A DNA stretch of 64,000 bases from Fomes fomentarius (taxonomy: Eukaryota > Basidiomycota > Agaricomycetes > Polyporales > Polyporaceae), in contig JABYQN010000006.1 in the NCBI GenBank assembly GCA_022606135.1, positions 930,001 to 994,000 of the forward strand. The letters are read 5' to 3'. Positions within the stretch are counted from its first letter, which is position 1. The number at the start of each line of letters is the position of its first letter. The notes beneath the pieces were generated by a model. The model did no database searches and was not told the DNA's origin. It saw only the letters and a program-made list of their open reading frames with translations. This document shows, one piece after another, positions 22,301 through 34,092 of the stretch. A program made the translations under genes and the position numbers.

Positions 22301-24362
22301 ATGGTTAGAAGAATCATCGCGGGGATGCGCACTGCCTTCTCTCGCAGACCACTTATACCCTGGGCTGCGGTGCCATTGTATTTGCCTTCCAGAAACCCGG
22401 GTACCAAGAGTGGCAGCGCGCACCGCCTTGCGAACACTGGATCTCAATGCACTCTCAGCCCTCTCAGCCCGCGTAGGCGGTACACTACCGCACCCTTGGC
22501 TTCTGATCACTCTAGATCCTCTCGTGTGGACCGAAGCGTCTCGGAACCGGTCTTGTCGGACGCGCAGAAACGGACGATTTATGCCCTGTCCACGCCTCCT
22601 GGCAAGGCCGGCGTCGCTGTCATCCGCGTGAGTGGTCCGGACGCGTTGGACGTGTGGAGAGGCACGGTCAAGGGGTATGGGAAGCACAAAGCGCGAGAAC
22701 GTGTTCCCGAGCCGTGGAAGATGCACCGGTGTCACGTTGTGCACCCAGGTTCGGGAGAAGTGTTGGACGACGGACTGGCGGTCTTCTTCAAAGGTGAGTC
22801 GAGGTGTTACCGCGTTTTGTGCATATTGCGGCTGTTGACATGGCATGCAATGCTAGGACCAAGATCGTTCACTACAGAGGATGTGCTCGAATTGCATGTA
22901 CACTCTGGACGCGCTATCGTTGCCTCAGTCTTGAATGCCATCTCTCGCTTCCCATTTTGTCGCCCTGCGGAGCGTGGAGAGTTCACGCGACGCGCCTTTG
23001 AAGGAGGACGCCTAGACCTCACGCAAGTAGAAGGTATAAGAGACCTGATAGATGCCGAGACAGAGAGTCAACGCAAGCTAGCATTGAGGACAGCTGGGGT
23101 TAGTGTATTGCATAGTGGTTATCTATTGGAATGCTGACAGTCACCAGGGTGCCACAAGGGCGCGTCTAGAGCAGCTTCGAACTGAAACTATTCAGTGTTT
23201 GGCACTTGTTGAGGCGTTGATTGACTTTGGGGACGGGGAGGATATCGAGGAAGGGGTCTACGACCAAGGTCTGCGTGACTATTAATGCAAGGTGAATTCC
23301 TAGATACTCACTGAATCTCAGCGAGAGAGCGAGTAGCACGATTGCGCGACACCGTACAACATCACCTGTCTGACAATCGTCGAGGGGAAATCTTGCGCTC
23401 TGGGATACGGCTGGCGATATTTGGTCCACCTAATGCTGGAAAGAGCAGTCTCCTGAACTACTTGGGTATGCATCTTACCCTGGCTGAGTATCAGCCCGTA
23501 TACTTACTTTTCTGCGTAGCACAGCGCGAAGCGGCTATTGTTACGCCTATACCAGGAACCACCAGAGATATCCTAGAGCTTTCCCTTGATATCGGTGGCT
23601 TACCTGTCATCGTCGCAGACACGGCAGGTCTACGCAAGACCGATGACGTCGTAGAAAGCATCGGTGTTGATCGCGCGAAAACATTGTCGGTACTTCATAC
23701 CTTCTGGGGATCAACTCAGGACTCACTCGTGTATTCTAGAGTTGAGAACTCCGACATCGCTATATGCGTCCTCTCAGCATCGGAGGTGCTCGTTCAAAGT
23801 GACGGCACCGACTGGAAGCTGAACTTGCCGACTGCCATTGCTCCACTGCTCAAAGAGGATACATTACTCCTGTTGAACAAGATAGACCTGCTACCTAATA
23901 GTCGAAGAACAACAATGCAATTCCCCTGGACTGCTTGGACATGCAGTCTCAACACTGGCGAAGGAACTCGTGCATTTATTGAGGGGTTTGGTAAAACCCT
24001 GCAGCAACAGTAAGAAGTCATCATATGCGATCGTTTCCTTTCCGCTGAATATGCACAGGTACCACCTGATCGCGGAGGACGGTTCTGGGGCTGAGGAGCC
24101 CCTCATCACTCACTCCCGGCATCGTGCCCATCTAGAAAACGCTGTAGAATTCCTCGGAGCATTCCTTCATACTCGTATGTTTCTCTCGCTCAGTGCTTGA
24201 GCAATCAGCCCGTCCTCATCTAGCCTCCCAGCACCGGAAGATGTTGTTCTCGCTGCAGAAGAGCTGCGATATGCTGCACAGGCGATCGGCAAGATATCTG
24301 GCCTCATCGACGTAGAAGACATCCTTGATGCTGTATTCCGCGACTTCTGCATCGGCAAATGA
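22301..24362 (+). CDS. MSS1: Mitochondrial tRNA modification GTPase MSS1 (MnmE/TrmE family)
   Basis: GTPase that works with MTO1 (GidA/MnmG) to modify U34 of mitochondrial tRNAs. The N-terminal 75 residues are Arg/Ser-rich without acidic runs, a likely presequence. The TrmE N-domain follows: [32 protein letters not shown], then [18 protein letters not shown] residues around 22880, [20 protein letters not shown] and [18 protein letters not shown]. The GTPase domain shows [13 protein letters not shown] (G1), [39 protein letters not shown] (G3) and LLNKIDLLP (G4). The C-terminus is [14 protein letters not shown], ending in the diagnostic CIGK with its catalytic cysteine. The ATG at 22301 is used; one at 22325 ([13 protein letters not shown]) is equally plausible as presequence start. 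Several introns occur and all major blocks are intact. Confidence 0.92.
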
Positions 24363-26171
24363 CCATCCGCACGCGCTCCCCTATTCTGCTCATGACAATG
24401 TTGAGTAGCAAAGGGCGTGACATGGTCAACATATTCTCTATACGTCCAGATGGCACGAGTCGGGAGGAACCCATGCGATTCTCATGTTGATATAGACTTC
24501 AATAGCGAGGGCATCGCCATCATCGGCCTAGCGACCTTGACAATCCATGCGATATCTCTGGACCTCGGAGACTACTAGCAGTCACCAGTAGGTCTTTGCG
24601 CCTCTGGAGGACGTAATACGGCGCGTTAGAGTCAGACGCGGGCGCTTTGGCTCGCGCATTCTAAGGAAAGACGACCAAAGATCGAAGGTTATGGAAACGG
24701 GATCTTGGCTCTTCTACCTCGAATGGAACGCCTATCCCGCAGAGTAGCAGGTCTCCCCTTACTTTCCATTCTCAAGGTAGTTACGGTGACCACTACGCCG
24801 TCGAAAGGACGAGTACCGGCGACATGTGTCGTCGATTATACTCGAGTATTTCTAGAACTCGAGCATACGAAGGAAAAAGTGTACTGACCGTCCTATACGA
24901 GAATAACATAGTACTCGATGGGCAAACTGTCCGTCCTCTTCTCTTGGACACAGTAGGGAGTGGTGCTGAATACGTGTCTACGGCTCAGACATCGCCTGAC
25001 GACACAGTGGAAGAACCTGTCTCTTATCCCCTCATACCACGCGTCGCCTACTAGTGGTACATCTTCGTAAGTCAGCGTGACCAATTAGCAGATCCGTCCT
25101 CGAGAACACACGAGATACGGAGAACGCGCCGCGACTTGAAGTCGCGAAAAGGCATCGTGACAGATCGTGCAAAGTCATTCAATCCCCTGCTCGAGTGGTA
25201 GTAGTTGGTGCCCTGCACGGTCGAGCAAAGCAAGTGGATTGATTCAATCAAGAACGTGGTAGTTGTGTATCCCTGCTGGCGCACCTGACCTTATGTAGCC
25301 TTACGTACGAAGTACTGCCACAATGACAGGAGGGAGTTTGCGGTTAAGGCAACTTCACTCAGTTACTTCGTCTGCAACTTGTACAAAGCATCATGTTAGA
25401 GGTACCCCTATTACAATCGTGCGATCTGAGCATATCTCTTCACCGACTACTGTCACAACAGGAGTCGAATCACTCGACGTTTGGAAAATTGAGGTCCTCG
25501 GTGCGTGGATTTGGTACTTCAACGTCAACTCCGCCAGATTTGCCGGTTACTTACTGGTTCCAGGATTCCGAAGAGGGATTGTGCACTTCTTGCCAAGAAG
25601 TCGCAACTGTCGGGCACCGCCGGCCCGCGTCAAACCGCGTGGACTCACCATGAAGCATGCTTGGTTGAAAGGCTTGGCGTTTCTAACGTTATGCAGTCGC
25701 ATGTGCTCAGACTTCCCTGATAAGTTGACGAGTCTGGACGATTCTGATGGGATGGGCGCGTTACCACTCACTTCATCAGTCCAGTATTACATACTCACAT
25801 CCCTCTGTTGGGTCGCGACTTCGCTGAGCATAAGACCACGCGACGACTACGCGCGCCATAGTTAGGACCTCAGATGACCTTTTGTGTCAGATTTTTAAGT
25901 ATAATTACAGAAGTACCGCATGCGCAGTGCCCCCAGGCCCCGAGGGCAAGTACAACAAAAGCGGTGCTATCGTTTTGCCTGCAATAATTGGGCCCGATGT
26001 TGGGCGTTCCTGTTGAGATGCCAGACCGGTATCGCCATCACCTCAGGTCCATCTTCCCACCATACATATGACCTATAAAACTCTGCTCCCCATGTGGTCC
26101 AGTGCTTCTCGTATTTCGGCCCTTCTCAGCACCAGTCTCTGTTCTCTGTGCTCTCCGTATTGGCCGTCACC
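24363..26171. other. Gene-poor stretch upstream of the S41 peptidase
   Basis: No confident gene was found in 1.8 kb. One frame is open without stop from about 24664 to 25054 and reads, in its second half, RRLYSSISRTRAYEGKSVLT, then LDGQTVRPLLLDTVGSGAEY, ending VSYPLIPRVAY; it lacks an early ATG. A second ATG-initiated open frame of 180 codons spans 25323-25865 but other frames there are also open and no domain is visible. The region contains the S41 peptidase promoter at its right end. Confidence 0.3.
26074..26080 (+). promoter_or_regulatory. TATA box of the S41 peptidase gene
   Basis: TATAAAA occurs 92 to 98 bp upstream of the ATG at 26172 and is followed by a CT-rich leader, the arrangement expected for a regulated fungal promoter. 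Confidence 0.6.
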
Positions 26172-28874
26172 ATGATTGCAGGTCGTTTCCTCACACTCCT
26201 TTCCTCTGTCCTTGCCGCAGTCTCGGTTGCACGCGCCGACGCCGACGCGAACACGCTCGATGTTCGCGCCACGGATCCTTGCGCGGCCATTGGAAATAAG
26301 ACCTGGGTTGCGCCGTCGGAGGTGCGCGCCTGCTTCAAGTCGTTCCCCGTCGATCCTGCTGTGAAGGCCAATGTGAGTCCTCAATCTGACAACCGTGATG
26401 ATTCCCGGTCACGATCTATCTGTGGTCTGACACAAACACTGCCACATTTTCGTAGATCATTGAGGTCGTCAACAAGACCCTTGCCTTCCACACCTCGGTC
26501 AACTACCAGAAACTCGCACCTCCGCCCTTCACGCTCGATGTCCATGAGGACATCCTCGCGGACCTGGCGCGCATCAGCAACCAGAAGTACGACAATGACT
26601 TCGACCTCCATATCGACCTGTCGCGCTCGGTCAAACGGTTGAACGACGGCCACTGCGTTTACATTAACTACTGCTACGATTGTGGGTATTCATTGTCCTG
26701 TAACTCTCGCCTTGCTGAGATGGCGATGCAGCGCTCTTTGTATCATACCTTCCCACTCCGTTGGTCCTCCTTACCGACAAGTTTGGCATCCAAACTGTAC
26801 ACATCGCTCCTCAGGCCTTTACCGTCGCGTCTGCCGAATTCAAGAACGAGATCGAGACTTGGCAGAACGCTCTCCCTAAAAGCCTCAAGGGTCAACTCGC
26901 TTCGGTACGTTCCGGCTCCGCACGGCATAGCTGCAGCGTGTAGATGCTCATATGCTTCTGTTCATGCAATAGCTTGATGGTGCTCGAGTGCTCGCGATTG
27001 ACGGTCTAGACCCCCTCATCGCTGTGAACAAGAACGCTGCCATTGCTGGTAGCTACCAGGGGCTTGCACAGCGCCAGAACGGTTTCTTCGCAAGCTACCA
27101 GGCAGCTGCGGCCGGATGGACCTACCTCTTGGGTCAATTCGCGCAGCAGTCTCTTCCCTTGACCGACTCCGTTAAGCTCACGATTGTGCGCCAGAATAGT
27201 ACGAAGATCGAGACTGTCGCTGTAAGTTCGTTGTCCGTGCCCAACATTCGACGGCCTGCTCACTACGACATCTCCTTGCCAGCTTCCCTACCGCTCGCGC
27301 TTCGGCTCTACCTCTGTGCCCTTCAGTGACTCCAAGTCCTTCCGCGAGAACAATTGCGTCGCCGACGGCGGTACCAACGGTGTCGACGTATACGATACGA
27401 CGACCAAGCGCAGCCTTCTCCCACCCAACCCCGCCAATAAGTTCCGGCAGGCACCGATGCCGAGTGCGCAGGAGGAGCGTAAGCACCTCATGAACGTCAT
27501 GCTCGACGTCGCTCCGCAGCAGGACGTCGCGCTCCCTCCTAGCCTTGTCCCGACGAACCCGCTCCCGGGCAGCAACTCGGTCGTGCAATTCTTCCAGCTC
27601 GATGACAAGAAAACTGGTGTCCTTGCGCTTGGCAGCTTCTCGGGTGATACTTTCTCCGCCCTCCAGACGAACCTGCTCAAGGGTCTTCAAAACCTCAAGG
27701 AGCAAGGTGCTACCCAACTTATTGTAGACATCGTCAGTACCACCCAGACATACGAAAGTGTGACGTTGACCAACCGATGCGATAGTCGAACAACGGTGGT
27801 GGTTACATCTGCGTTGCTCACGTACGTCCGTTCAATTTCGATGACATTTGTTACTTCAGCTGAGGCTCTAAATTGCAGTGGCTCCACCGCATTGTGAGTC
27901 ATCATATACATCGATGTATACCATCGGGCTGACTAGTTGTCTAGATTGTTGGTCCCAAGGATACCTCCGTCCCGCAAGCTGGTCTGGACACGACCGCCCG
28001 CGCCGGTCCCCTCGCTCAGGAGATCGTGAAAAAGATCGTTGGCGGTGCAGACCCCGATGACTTCCTGCTCTACAATTCGCGCAACTGGGCGTTCGCGAAT
28101 CACACGCCCTTCCCCGCCAACTACAACTGGCTCGACCCCCCTGTCAAGAAGGTCATCAACGGCCGCCAGGACGCGTTCAGCCAGCGCCTCGGCCAGGAGT
28201 GCCAGCCGTTCGATAACGAAGCCCCTGCAGAGGCCCTCTTCGACTCCAAGAACGTCGTCATTGTCGGCAACGGACGCTGTGCGAGTTCGTGCTCGCTGTT
28301 CAGCGTGAGTAGCATGATTTCTGGAACGTGGATCATAAGCAGTATGCTGAGGATGACCATTGTAGATCACGCTGAAGAAGGAGGAGGGTGCCAGGACTGT
28401 TGTTTACGGCGGTTACAAGGCTGTCCCCAGCAGTACTGCGGTATCGTCGGTGGCCAGTCTACTGACTTCTCCACCGTCGATACAGAGGTCAAGTCCACTG
28501 GACTGAAGAACCACACTTTGGCACCTCCTGACTTGTAAGTGCTCAATCACCATTCAACTGGGTTGCCGGTCTGACTGACGTTCTATGATAGCGTGACCAA
28601 CAGCGTCCAGGGTATCACCTGGCGTCTGGGATTCGGTATCGATAAGAAGGACCAGCCTGAGGGTACGACCTAGATCCCGTTAGCACGGGAACCCCTACTA
28701 ATGAGTGATATCTGCAGAGTGGCAAAACCACCAGGCCGATGTGAACTTGCCCCTCACCATTGACACGTACGTCCCTTTCACTTGTCCAACAGTGTATCGT
28801 GCACTCATTCACCTTCTTATAGTGCTGTGAACCCTGTTGCCATTTGGAACCGGATTGCGCAGGATGTGTTCTAA
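26172..28874 (+). CDS. Secreted peptidase S41 family protein
   Basis: Fungal extracellular protein of peptidase family S41 (tail-specific/CPAF-like proteases). A clear signal peptide opens the protein: MIAGRFLTLLSSVLAAVSVA with an Ala-rich cleavage region. The mature part begins DPCAAIGNKTWVAPSEVRAC and has several N-x-T/S sequons. Internal blocks are PFTLDVHEDILADLARISNQ, DFDLHIDLSRSVKRLNDGHC and IQTVHIAPQAFTVASAEFKN, then LASLDGARVLAIDGLDPL. The protease core follows with VLALGSFSGDTFSALQTNLL, a Gly-rich NNGGGYICVAH segment near 27790-27815, and KNVVIVGNGRCASSCSLFSI, where a Ser of the ASSCS segment is the likely nucleophile. The C-terminus is TAVNPVAIWNRIAQDVF before TAA. About eleven introns are present. 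The product is around 700 residues, normal for this group. Substrate is unknown. Confidence 0.85.
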
Positions 28875-29353
28875 AGTCAGTGCACTTTGGACTGTGCCTA
28901 AGGTCGCGGTGTCATCGGACTGTATTTACCTCTTATATTACGCGGAGCCTGACACAGTATCATTGTTGTATACTCCTGTAATCACTCACGGAAAGCTTGT
29001 CTCTGCCTCATCAGTAGTGGTTGAGAGTGATGAAATTTTGAAAGCCTGTGAGAGTGGAGATTAGCGCCGGATGCCGGATTGGGCCGAAGATGGAGGCTGC
29101 ATGGTGGGCGGCTACTCCCACCCAAGCCCTCGCCTTCCTCCAAACCCAGCTTCCCTCCCTCATTCTCGTCGGCGCCGACCCACCATTTTCGACCCCTATT
29201 TCCCTTGCAGCGCTCGCCGGCAACCTTTCATCGCCTCTGCAGAAGTTGATATCGTGTCGTCGACCGTAATAAGCCGTCAACGCCGTTTGTGGCGCTCTCG
29301 CCCCTTTAGCTGTCCACGCCGCCTAGGTTTCCGTTGAAGCTCATTCAGTGACG
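28875..29353. other. Intergenic, nothing recognised
   Basis: This 479-bp stretch between the S41 peptidase stop and the next plus-strand ATG holds the 3' UTR of the first gene and the promoter of the second. A pyrimidine-rich tract lies at about 29120-29240. No specific motif was recognised. Confidence 0.45.
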
Positions 29354-32300
29354 ATGGTTCACAGTGCCGGATCTTATAGCGAGCCCATAGTGATTTCAGA
29401 CGAAGAGGACGCAGCCTTCGTAGAGAATGAATTAAGCAGGTGTGTGGCTGCAGCTTCACCATCATCGTCTATTGTGTGCTCAACGTGTGCGTGCCTACAG
29501 GTGGACAGACTCGTCAAACTCAAGCTCAAGCTCTCCCGTATACTCCCCCACGTATTCTCCCACATACGATAATTCTTATACGGCAATCACGGAGAGTTTG
29601 CCTGCACCGCCATCTTCCATAGGTACGTGGCTCCCGCTATATAACGAGGTTCAGATGTGAAACAGCCTACCTCATAGCTCCTGCGCCTGAACCATCGCCC
29701 CCTCCTGTCGTACCCCCTCCGTCTGGCCAGAAACGCAAATGGACAGACATGGGGGAATCCAGCAGCACTTCTCAGCTGCAGCATCCATCAGAACAGCCGT
29801 GGGCGTCGGCACAAGCTTCCAGCAGTAAGAAGAAGAAGAAGCAACGCAAAGAGCGGCAGCGCAATCATGCCTCTTCCTCTGCTGGAATTACAGACCCCCA
29901 TACACGTACTCACTCGCAGACGATGGCTCAAGACGCAACCATCGAACCTCAGTTTTCCAACTACTTGCCGTCATTGTATCAATCTCACCAACCATACGAC
30001 TACGCTGGATATGGTTCAGGCTTCGCATGGCCTATGGGCCCGTTTCAGATGGCTGGGAACGCATATATATCGCCAGAAGATGAGTACAGGCCGACTGATG
30101 GTCCTCTCTGGAATCCGTCCGAGCGCCCCTCCATACTCTCCGCCCTAGCTGCCCCTTACTACCCTCCCTTTGCCGCTCCATCGTACTCTGTCTCCGAATC
30201 CCTGCTGTCGTCATTACAGCCGTCTGCACGCCTACCCTCCCCTCCAGCAGACACAGATCGTCCTTCGCACTCCTCCGCCTCCACCTACGAACCTCGACCA
30301 CTCGCACCGCCGTCCCCGCCGTCCCCTGATGGACCACAGGCAGAACTGTCCAGCTCGTTCAAGCAGCCTTTTGACACTTCGCTGGGTGAGCGGTTACGCC
30401 AATTAGAGGTCCTCTCAGCATCCTTGCTGGCCCTCGCCGGGGGATCTTCCAACCCTCCGACACCTTCTGCTTTGCCAATTGAGACACCTTCAATTCCAGC
30501 CTCTGTGCCGTCTCTTACAGCTAGCTTTCGTCCAGAACCGTTGGCTCGGGTGTTCCCTGAGCGACCGGGTCATGCAGCAGTCGAATCTTTGAAGCGCCTC
30601 ATAGGCATTCCCGAAGACAAGGCCAATCACGGCTTCTTCGACCTCTCTGCGCCCAATCTTGACCCTCCTGCCCCACCTGCTCCCATTCCCCCTGTCGCCG
30701 ATTTCACACTCGTCATGGCACAATTGCCTAAGAAGTTCCGCAACACCAGCTTCGTCACGTTATGGGCCAAAAGACACGGCAATCCCATACGTGTGATCCT
30801 TGACGTGAAGTCCGGTAAGGCGCTTATTGAGTGGATGGGAGCACATTCTACCGATAGTGCGTTTACTAGCCTTCGCCTACGTGGAGACGGGAAGGAACAC
30901 ATTCGAGTTTATCGGTACCGCGGTGACAAGCCGCCTGCGTCGCGACCGCCTCCTTCGGGACTGTCTACCAGGGTAGAGAAGGAGATGGAGGAAGGCGAGA
31001 TCGAGGAGGGAGAAGTGGTGGAGACCAGCGTGAAGTCGAAGAAGAAGAAGAACAAAGGGAAGAAGAAGGCACTGCAGCTCGAACAGCGTCTCACTGAGCC
31101 AATTTCTGCTGCACCTGCGGTTCCTCACCAAGTTGTCTTGTCGACATTCAGCAGCTCGAGTTTCAAGTCACCATTCCCCGAGAGTGCCGCGCCAGCCCGA
31201 CCGCTGGTTTCAAAGCTCCGACAACCCCTCATTGAACGCTTCTCCGACCCGCCCTCGATCCCTGCCGCACAGGAAGAAACATGGGAAGAAGAGATGGAAC
31301 TCGATTCTGACGGTGACATTGAAGCTTCGGTGTTGCCACCACCGCCACCACCACCACTGGTTTTCACGTCGGCACTAGGCAACAACCACGTTAACGAAGA
31401 GGAAGATATGGACTTGGATGACGCCGTGGATGAAGTCTGGCCAGAAGAGGCGGAATATGAAGATGAAGACATGGACATGTCCAGTGTCGCTGGAGGGTCT
31501 TCGCCGCCACCCTCAGGTCCGGAGATCTTGACCACGTCAGTACCTGCTTCTGAACCTCCCGTTGTGCCGCCAACATCCAACGCGCGAGATACTAGTCCGA
31601 TCCCGGAGGTCGCTCTTCCCGTGCCCGAGGTCGCCGTCCCATCACCGGACATCGTTGCTCGTAGTGTCGAAGGAGACCAGGTTGCCATCAACGTCACGCG
31701 TCGTCACAAGCTCGAAGAAGCTATCGCGCGCACGAAGGCGGAGCTGAAAATGCGCGCCCTAGCCTCAAGCTCAAGGACGTCATTCGTATCCAGCAATGGA
31801 AGCTCCGAATCTCCCGAACCAGTGACGCCGCTAGGCTCGCCGATCCTAGATCATGCTCAGGTCGCAGTCGCATCAACCGTGCACGCGGAGACAATTGTCA
31901 CGGCGGGCAACGAGTCGGCTGTCGATGCGGACGCCCCTATGATGATAAAGACCGAAGTGCCTGCCGTCAATTTAGACGACCTTGCTTCCTCTTTCATCTC
32001 AGAGACCATCCATGCCGTTCGATTATCGCCACGATCCTCATCTCCCACATCTCCCACCATTACAGCCTCGGCAGAGGTACCCATCTATCCATCCACATCG
32101 ACCACTGCATCCATCTCTGTTACAATCCCTGTCCCCAAGACTGCTCAAGCACCCACGCCGCTGTCGCCGAAGTATGTCACGATTCCTATCACCGACGAGC
32201 AGAAGCAGTACAAGCAGAAGCAATGGTTGGACCTTGTGTCGGCGAGTAGGTCCCTCTTTGGCAAAATGACCGCGGCAGGGACGAAAGAAGAGAAGGATCT

Positions 32301-32690
32301 CCTCATGCGTCTATTGCGGGCGAAGACCAAGTAAGCCAGACCCTCCATGCTGCGACAAGTCGACGGCAGGTCAGATATATGGTATGGAAGCCGCTAAGAC
32401 ACTGCATGCTTGACAGGGCCGCAGACAAAATCAAGCGTGAACTCGACTTGGGTGTCGTCGTCATCGAGGTCCATGATCCGCTCCCGTCCCCAACATTCGC
32501 ATCGATGTCCGCGACTCCCACGCCTGTGCCGAGTTCGCGGATGTCGTCCGCGACACCGACGCCAACAGCGACTCCAACTCCAAGCGCGGTGGTTCCGCAG
32601 AAGAGGAAGTCCAGTCCCACAGTGCCATTTCGGTGGCCCGAGACTGCACGCGAGATCATCATCATCGTAAGCGACGACGAGGCCGACTGA
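29354..32690 (+). CDS. Large disordered protein with SIM-like ends (basidiomycete hypothetical)
   Basis: Protein of about 1,020 residues, largely low complexity. Exon 1 gives MVHSAGSYSEPIVISDEEDA, containing IVISDEED, a SUMO-interaction-like motif (hydrophobic core plus acid). Splicing then gives a Ser/Tyr/Pro-rich segment, a KKKKKQRKERQR basic cluster near residue 125 and long Ser/Pro-rich stretches. A folded-looking block sits at about residues 390-450: FTLVMAQLPKKFRNTSFVTL, then NPIRVILDVKSGKALIEWMG and KEHIRVYRYRGDKPP, with an RRM-like rhythm that I cannot confirm. Next come acidic EMEEGEIEEGE, a lysine-rich run, and acidic patches. The C-terminal helical region is LDLVSASRSLFGKMTAAGTK and KDLLMRLLRAKTKAADKIKR. 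The last residues are EIIIIVSDDEAD, a second SIM-like motif. Nuclear function is an inference from the basic clusters and SIMs. Confidence 0.75.
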
Positions 32691-34092
32691 GGGCGCTGCT
32701 CTTGTGGACCCTCGGTTGGCTGACAGGTAAGGATGTGAGCGATGTATCGCTGCGTGCGTGTGTAGGTGTCTTTGTATGCGCATCATCGTCAAGAGCAGGA
32801 GCAAGTATCGTCATGTACATATAATACGCACATCGGCGCGAACGCCCGCATCGCTAGGGAGTACCTTCGTTATGTGTTACCAAGAACGCCTAATGTAGAT
32901 TGGTCCTGCGCAGGAGCATACGCGCGCCTCGCTGCACCAACCATGAGGTGTGTGTTGTATCTCCCCTCGTGTGCATGCTACGCATCTAATCGCCCTTTCG
33001 CCCTTCTCCCCTTTACTCACCCTAGCTGTACACGCAATATGCGCACACATCAGTTCGCATCGATATTTCTGCTTCACTCCTCTGTGCTGTTTTTTATCAC
33101 CGTCCGATGAACCTGTGTGCCCTCGTGTGCCTTTGCAAGATATCCATTTGCCACTCTTCATGGAGTAGGCTGGTGGGTTCTTGTAGGACCGCGGTGTGCT
33201 CATCTGGGTTCTCGGACGCTCTTATATCCCCTGCTATTACTTGTCGTATCTTTGTATCGTTGCTTGCAATGCATCATGCTCCCTTACTCTGCTCTATTAC
33301 TCGTGTGGAATTTGCGTGAGCGAAGCTCGATTTACGCCAACGTTCGACGTACACCTGCACATTTGAGCCTTGTTGAGGGTAGTATGTGAGTACTGGGAGG
33401 TAAGAAACAATTGGCCATGTAATGTACAACAGTACACAATGAAGGATCTAGCAGATATAGTACTGAACGTAAAATGCGCAAACCATACACACCATCCGAA
33501 AGACACCTTGGGCATACAGGAGGGGAGGCGGGGGTCGTCTGGTATCCATCCCTCTGGGACTCCGACTCCACTCCACGACAACACTACATCCCTCCAACTC
33601 CAACTTCGAGCCGTGAGACATGCGACATGCGACGTGAAAGATAGGAGACAGAGAGCGGTGCGCGCGCGAACCGAGCAGACGGAAGTAGATAGATGTCTGC
33701 ACCCGCTGCGACCGCGTTGTGTCCGCCATCGTGGGTGGTGCCAGCGAGCCTGCGGTGGATGTCATGTATGTCAATGTCAGGCGTGCAAGCCTTTGGAGCG
33801 TCTGCGTCAGTTGGCCAGCCGGCACCGCAGTTCCGGAGTGCTCGCCCGTGCCCCATCTATACGATCCAAGACTGGGTGACTCTGGACAAGGGGCAGGGAA
33901 CCGAGGGCCCTCGTGTGCCGGGCTGAAGCCCGCATTGAATGCTACCGTGAAGCATACATAGCACAGGTGGAGGGACGGGCGGTACAGCGTCTCCAATGAC
34001 AAGTAGCTGGATGGAAACTGAATCCTGGATATGGAACGTGTATGTGTATGTGAGAAAGAACAAGCGTCGGTCGGTCGTGCTGAACAAGGGGA
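32691..34092. other. Convergent 3' intergenic region, nothing recognised
   Basis: About 1.4 kb lies between the stops of two converging genes. Open frames on both strands (up to 184 codons at 33448-34002 minus) overlap each other and show no domain, splice logic or composition typical of the neighbours. Read as 3' UTRs and spacer. Confidence 0.45.

Noticed and set aside
33370..34002. Overlapping open frames on both strands in the convergent spacer
   Set aside because: No domain, no consistent splice sites, and mutual overlap in four frames.
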